From the NCBI GenBank assembly GCA_029891385.1, contig CM057228.1:86931304-86995303 (forward strand): DNA of 64,000 nt, given 5' to 3'. The stretch's first letter is position 1. Each line of letters begins with the position of its first letter. Source of the DNA: Erythroxylum novogranatense. Its lineage: Eukaryota; Streptophyta; Magnoliopsida; Malpighiales; Erythroxylaceae. A program made the translations under genes and the position numbers. The notes below the pieces were generated by a model. The model worked only from the letters and a program-made list of their open reading frames with translations, searched no databases and was not told the DNA's origin. This document shows positions 58,570 to 64,000 of the stretch, piece after piece.

Positions 58570-58864
58570 TGTGTATTGCTTTTGCCTCGACCAACATTTC
58601 TTCTTTTGTTATTTCAAGTGTGTGGTGCTTTTTATGACTTTTTGATATTTGTATTAACTGTTGGATTGCTATGTTATGTGATAACTTTGCATTTCTTTGT
58701 ATTTGTTGTTTTGTTTGTGAATTAACTCCCATTGCGACAATTTTTTGTATTGGTTTTTGATTATGACAAAAATGGGGAGTAATATTGGAAATTGATATTT
58801 GGTATCCTTTAGTCACAGTCATTTGATTAAGGGGGAGTGTGTTTGATTTGAGACTATCTTGATT
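58570..58864 (+). other. 3' tail of E2, first part
   Basis: Matches the E1 tail after the accessory gene, including the purine-rich 'tggggagtaat' and 'aagggggag' blocks, up to the TCTAT target site. Confidence 0.6.
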
Positions 58865-58869
58865 TCTAT

Positions 58870-60820
58870 TATAACATCCCACCTCCGATGGGAAAGGTAA
58901 AATAGTAATTTGGTCAGGGATGAGAGTGATTAGGACTGATTTGGCATTTTCATGCATACTGGTATTTGTGAACAGTGAATTTTTGCACATGAAAAATAAC
59001 TGTACATGCATTCATGATATTTTCCGGTATTTGGGCGTAAACGGAATTTTATTGTGAATAATGTGGAAATTGTGTTTGAAAAATTTATTGGAGTGAATTT
59101 TTGTGTGTTTTACATTTTAAGGGATTTTTAGGAAAAAATCGCTAAGTGGCGAACCGGTTGATTTTTGGTATCGAAAATTTCTGTCCAATGGTACTGGACT
59201 ATTGGGTACATTATTTCGGGATTGAAATTGGAACCATTGGAATTGAATGGGTTAAAGATTTCCTTTATTAGGATTTCTTTTATTAAATGATATTAATGAA
59301 AAATGGATTTTTGTCTTCTTCCCATTTTTATGACAAGTGTCTTGATGACACCTCATCAACACATTAAAGGCTTGTGTGATTCTCGGTGCTTCTAGTGGAA
59401 TGAGTGAAAAGATTACTTAAATTGCTTTATTTCACCCATTCATCCGAAAACCTTCGTTTCTTTTCATCTCCATCGATTTTTTTTCTCCTTCTTTGAATGT
59501 TATTTCCTCCCACCTTAAGAGCCTTGCATGCATCCAAGTTACTTTCTTTCCATGATGAACTTACACATGCATGGTGTTAGAAGAGAGTGGAGAAGGTGTT
59601 GAGTTAGAGGATTAGGTAAAGAATTGAAGAGATTGAAGTTGGAAAAGCTTGATTAGGTAAGGTTTATGCTAAGCTTTCATTATGTTCTTTCATATGGTTG
59701 TTAGAAGAATTTATTGTGATTTTTATGTGCATTAATGTCATGGAATTTTGGAGATTTATGTTAAAGTGAATGTATGAATGATCTAGTGACTGATTTCTTG
59801 TCCATTTGGATGATTAGTGATGTGTTATTGGTATTGGAAGTGATAGGATCTAAGGTTAGTACCAAAGCTGGAAAATTGGTTTTGTACTGATTACAATGTT
59901 TTGATCATAACTAATGGTTTGGTTTTGCAAATGAGGTGCGGTTTGTGCCAAATGAAACTTTAGTTGATTGGCTACAATTTGTGTGAAATAGGTGGTATCA
60001 GAGCCCAGAAGTACGAATTTATCTGGGCACAGTTTGAAACATAGGTTAAGTTGCATGCATTTGAGTCGTGTCGTTGCAGACCATGGCAACTGATCCCTAG
60101 TCTGAGTCACACGAGTATAAATCCTACGTGTGAACTTGTGTTAAGTGATTAAGTGTGAGAAAAGTGAAAATGTATCAAAATGTGAGCCCATGAAAGTGTA
60201 TGAGCAATTAGGAATGGGAAAAAGGAAAAAAATGGATAAGGATAGCTATAGAGTACTGTGGTTATGAACCTTCGATTGTGATATAAGTATGACTACATTG
60301 GCATGGGCTGATGGAGAAAAGAAATGATATCAAAACGAATCAGGGGATTTAAAGTGGTAATATTATGGCGAAAGAAAACAAAAAGTTTTATAGCTTGGAG
60401 AGGTCCACTGTGGATATGAGAAATATATCGGTTAAAGTATGCCTATGTGAGATTCAAAGTTCGAGATGATGAGGTAATGAAAGTGTTGACTTGTATATGC
60501 GACGAAATGGGAACAATTAGAAATGAGCAAAAAGTATATGGTCCGATCAGGCAGATATGGATTCACTACATTTGTGTTAGTGGATATCAAAGATGATGAT
60601 AGCGAGATTGTAATGATATCAATATTGTACCGTAACGGTCTACTTTTAAACAAAAGAGCGAAGTGATTCTAAGGTTAGGAAGAAGTAGAAATGGTGAGAC
60701 GAAAGTGTCCAGATGAACTGAAATGGACTCGTGAAACGGTTATGATCATGAGCTCATGAGTTTGGGACCAAAATGGTTATGCGAATATGCGCCTTTTTTA
60801 TGTAGAGGCCGGGCTCTACA
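58870..60820 (+). mobile_element. 1.95-kb Gypsy-like insertion in E2 tail
   Basis: Target duplication TCTAT at 58865-58869 and 60821-60825. It begins TATAACATCCC (a one-base variant of the common TGTAACATCCC Gypsy LTR start) and ends GGGCTCTACA, a common LTR ending. TGGTATCAGAGCCC, an initiator-Met primer site, occurs inside at 59993, so it is probably LTR (58870 to about 59976) plus leader plus remnant rather than a plain solo LTR. No second LTR copy and no coding domain were found. The exact structure is unresolved. Confidence 0.75.
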
Positions 60821-60949
60821 TCTATTAAATTCATTAGTTTATTAATTAAGGGGGAGACATACTAACCATCGAGACAAGGGATTAAAAACCTTGATCAAGT
60901 TTCTTGTTTTTCAAATTTCTTTTCAATTTCTAAATATTTTGTCATTATC

Positions 60950-60963
60950 AAAAAGGGGAAGAT
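60950..60963 (+). other. Polypurine tract of E2
   Basis: AAAAAGGGGAAGAT directly before the 3' LTR. Confidence 0.85.
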
Positions 60964-62041
60964 TGTTGGACCAATGGTGGTTAACAAATTAAATCCCTTT
61001 ATGTTTTGATAATAATAAAATATATAGAATTAGTTAAGAAATTATTTCAGGTATTTTGGGATTATTATTGTGCAAATCAAGATGGGCAAGTGATTAATCA
61101 TTGAGGAATTAAGATGGAACCTTCCTTATAAGTGCAAGGGACATTAATAATGAAGATTATAGAAGATTTGATTGGATATTACCATTGAAGCCTACATAAG
61201 TCGACTAGCACATCATAAGTCGACTTATATATCAAGATCCGAACAACATAAGTCGACTAATACATGAAGATCTGTCAACACAAGTCGACTAATAGTCCAT
61301 AAGTCGACTTATCAAAGGACACAAGTCGACTTACACAGCATAAGTCGACTTATAGAAGAGCGGAGATAAAATTTTATGAAAAACGTTGATACAAGTCGAC
61401 TTACACTCCATGACAAGTCGACTTATGAGTACAACAAACTGATTCTGACAAAGTCAATTAGCCACAAATGGAAAGGAGAATATCAAGGAACGGTCATATC
61501 AATTATGCAACGGCTAGAATATGTTCCAATAGCTATTTTCTTCTAAATATAAAAGTGGATGATCAAAGGAGAAAGTGCTGAAGTTCTATAAGTGAAAATA
61601 CTCTTCTATTGCTCCAAAATTGCTCATTATTGTTCTTATCTTGTTACACAATTGTATTGAGCACTTGTTCTTTCATCTATATATCATTTCTCTTAAAATT
61701 TGAGTGACTAGTGAAAAGGTCACTTGTGAGGTAGGATTTGTGCCAAAAAATAAATCGATTGTATAGGTAACTTGAGCCGGAAATCAAGTGGTATTGTAAA
61801 AAGTTCACACTGAACTACAAAGTGTGCAATAAAGTGGTTTGTAAAATCCTAAGTGGGAGCTTAGGTAAAGGACGTAGGTCTTAGCACCTAACCTCTATAA
61901 AAACAATGTTTGCTCTTCTTCCCTACTCTTTACATTTAGATTTGATTAAATTGTTTTTGTGTGAATTAACTTCTGATTTTATTGTATAAAATTACAAAAA
62001 GCTTAAAGATCTATTCAACCCCCCCTTCTAGATCGTTTACA
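60964..62041 (+). repeat. 3' LTR of E2
   Basis: 1,078 bp, partner of 43413-44489. The motif array at 61198-61425 has nine GTCGAC cores, all intact, three of which are mutated in the 5' LTR. A TATAAAAA box lies near 61896. Followed by TTTTA. Confidence 0.95.
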
Positions 62042-62046
62042 TTTTA

Positions 62047-62760
62047 GACCTAGTCAAGTATTGAATATTTGGGTATTGAGCCTAAGACCCAATTGTATTA
62101 AAATATATCACTTAATAATTCGAGATTTTTTTTCCAACAACATGGAAAGGCAAATAGCTGAGGTTGTCATTTTCAGGTGCGATAGCTTCCAAATGAAGTG
62201 GCCTTTTGCTTCACAGGTTAAGAGTCAATTTTTTTCCTGTGAAAATCCACAATTTCTGCGACTCACCTGCATATCTCCAAAGCACAATGCAACATCTATT
62301 GAAATAGTTGCTACCTTCATTGAAGCAAATTCTCTAGCCTGCTTTTCAAACCCATAAATTCCTTTAAATTAACTTGAAATAATTTCTATAAGTTATAGGT
62401 ACTTGTAGGAACAAAAAAAAAGCTGATCACCCACAAGACTTTAAATATGAAAGAGCAATTTCTCAAGAAGGTCTGTGGTGTTTGCCATCCCTATGTCCAC
62501 TCAATGCTTCATATTCAACAATGTAAATATTTTCAGGAGATATTTCAACTGCTTGCTTATTAGACTCAACGAAGTAGTAAGATCTTACACTTTCTGGTTC
62601 AAATTCGGAATTAAGGTTTCTCAATAGTGCAATTACACTCATTGTCTTTCCCTTTCCAAGGAACACATGTTAGATATAACGCGAAATTTATTTGTGGACC
62701 TAAGATCGACCATGAACTTGTATTAAGGAATAAATATAGCCCATAAGGTCTATATTATTG
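62047..62760 (-). other. Unassigned, possible gene fragments
   Basis: On the minus strand, 62357-62270 reads as an open phrase (REFASMKVATISIDVALCF) directly followed by a splice-donor-like GTGAGT, and 62666-62463 is an open 67-codon frame (ISPENIYIVEYEALSGHRDG). They look more protein-like than the AT-rich spacer, but I do not recognise either. They may be exons of a decayed host gene. Confidence 0.3.
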
Positions 62761-63380
62761 ACTTTTTTGAATGCTAATGTATAATTTTTATTTAACTTCA
62801 TAAATCTCAACACTCATTTGATAATATTCTAGTGGTCTATTCCTGGATTACCTACATACATTCTAACAACAAATGTAATATCTGGTCTCTAATGAACATT
62901 TAGGTATACGTTAGGCTACCAATGAACTCTAAACTATGGGCATTCTTCATAGCCTCTCTCTATATCATTCTTTGGACATTGTGTCAAAAATAATCTTTTA
63001 CTATAAGAGATTGATGTTGTAATAGATTTAAATTCAACCATATTAAACATTTGCAACGCTAGCTCAATGTATACTCTGTGTGTGACATCTAACAAATATT
63101 AAGACCTATCCCGATGAATCTAAATACCTAGGATAAAAGATGCCTCACTAAAGTCCTTCGTGTCAAAATGCTTGGCCAAAAGTTCCTTCACCTTATGCAA
63201 CATTGTCAAGTCATTTGATGCAAGCAAGATATCATCCACATATAAGAGCATAAAGATAACTTTGCTCTGCTTGAACTTGTAACACCAGCATCTTTCAATG
63301 TTATTTTCCACAAAGACAAATGAGGTAACAACCTCATAAAACTTAAGATACCACTGTTTAGAGGCTTGTTTCAAACTATA
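62760..63380 (-). pseudogene. Copia reverse transcriptase fragment
   Basis: The open frame 63374-63120 has LKQASKQWYLKFYEVV and the YVDDILLASND active site. The continuation in other frames to about 62840 keeps LTQCPKNDIERGYEECP and RPDITFVV, typical of the RT C-terminal part. The N-terminal RT, integrase, gag and RNase H are absent and no LTR is recognised. A dead fragment. Confidence 0.8.
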
Positions 63381-64000
63381 AATTATTGTAGTTATGTAAA
63401 TATAGTGTCCTGGAAAGCAAGTGTATTTATATGTAACTTAATTTTCTTCCAGTTATAGTTTTGTAATGAAAATATTTATTATTAATGAAACAAAAGAGTT
63501 TGGTTTTATATATATGAGCATTATATATCTAGTTAAAAGGTACCGAGATTCTCTTGTAAGTAATAGACATATACATAGAGACGTATAGGAAACATTTATA
63601 TTATTAGAATCTAAATTAATTGATTCATAATTGAATAGTCAAGTTGGTCGCTTGATTATGGTTTAGATTGTAGTGTTGCAATTTATCCCCATGTAAGTAA
63701 AGGAGTTTACTTAAAGGGAATGATGAGTTTCATATCATGATATTAGTTGACTATCGATAATGGCACTATTAAATGAATATGGAATCAAGTATGTTTTAAA
63801 GAATAAAGTGGGTCGTTATTTTAATCTTAAAACATATAACTTAAGCTTTCATTTATTATGGACCACAATCTTGATAAATGGTGAACTCATATGTGTTTCA
63901 TTATAATTCTTGATATGATCTTTTATAGAGTATTAATCCAGTATCTGCATGTTAGAATTATTAATTGAAACATGTATCAAGGAATATTCACACAATTAAA
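63381..64000. other. No gene seen
   Basis: AT-rich spacer to the window end. The Copia RT similarity stops abruptly at about 63381. Confidence 0.5.

Larger units (their letters stand above)
43413..62041 (+). mobile_element. E2: SIRE/Maximus-like Copia element with two nested insertions
   Basis: Ends TGTTGG...TTTACA, target duplication TTTTA at 43408-43412 and 62042-62046. Span is 18,629 bp. Subtracting the nested elements at 45058-55001 and 58870-60820 with their duplications leaves about 6.7 kb. Sister of E1: same LTR ends, primer site, gag, protease, accessory gene and motif arrays. The integrase core, RT and RNase H have been deleted (junction near 56862), so it is non-autonomous. It keeps a gag C-terminal segment missing from E1. 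Confidence 0.95.

Noticed and set aside
1671..61425. CRISPR-like array from repeated palindromes
   Set aside because: Eukaryotic LTR context, repeats of only 8-12 bp, irregular spacing, no cas genes.

Overview
This window looks like a gene-poor, retrotransposon-packed stretch of a eudicot plant nuclear genome. The evidence is AT-rich spacer DNA, spliced genes with GT-AG introns, several families of plant Ty1/Copia and Ty3/Gypsy elements, a rearranged endogenous pararetrovirus block, and two plant-specific host genes. The species cannot be named from the sequence alone. I saw no bacterial or organellar genes, tRNA, rRNA or CRISPR array.

Host genes: (1) a complete four-exon STAY-GREEN (SGR/NYE, Mg-dechelatase) gene at 27822-29300 on the plus strand, about 251 codons, with the family's Cys-rich C-terminal motif; (2) an intact single-exon DUF1191-type secreted/type I membrane protein at 37460-38383 on the minus strand. 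Nearly everything else that can be assigned is transposon-derived.

Layout: 1443-10174 is a SIRE/Maximus-like Copia element (E1) with 1.07-kb LTRs, target duplication AAAAC, a decayed gag-pol and an INTACT 438-codon accessory ORF after pol. 10336-13620 is a scrambled, inverted-duplicated endogenous pararetrovirus block. 14140-17640 holds two Gypsy remnants. 18372-23247 is a compact Copia element (E3, minus). 23697-27311 is a truncated Copia element (E4, minus) whose 5' LTR lies about 510 bp upstream of SGR. 31060-35450 holds older Gypsy and SIRE-like remnants. 43413-62041 is a second SIRE-like element (E2, target duplication TTTTA), related to E1. Its gag is split by a 9.9-kb non-autonomous Gypsy derivative (45058-55001, target duplication AATGG, 4.6-kb LTRs around only 0.67 kb of internal DNA), and its 3' part by a 1.95-kb Gypsy-like insertion (58870-60820, target duplication TCTAT). 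The right end carries a Copia RT fragment and unassigned sequence.

The most unusual system is in the two SIRE-like elements. Both carry the same non-gag-pol protein gene after the pol position, and both carry dense arrays of a palindrome with core AGTCGACT in exactly two kinds of place: the U3 part of each LTR and the leader just upstream of the accessory gene. The flanks differ by family (TAGTCGACTA-like in E1, TAAGTCGACTTA-like in E2). In E1 the accessory gene is open while gag-pol has several stops and frameshifts. This resembles a transposon-encoded sequence-specific regulator with its own dispersed binding sites, as in the VANC anti-silencing proteins of Arabidopsis VANDAL elements, but that function is inference. 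E1 also lacks, exactly, a 576-bp GT...AG-bounded in-frame segment of gag that E2 keeps, which looks like a retrotransposed splice product or a microhomology deletion.
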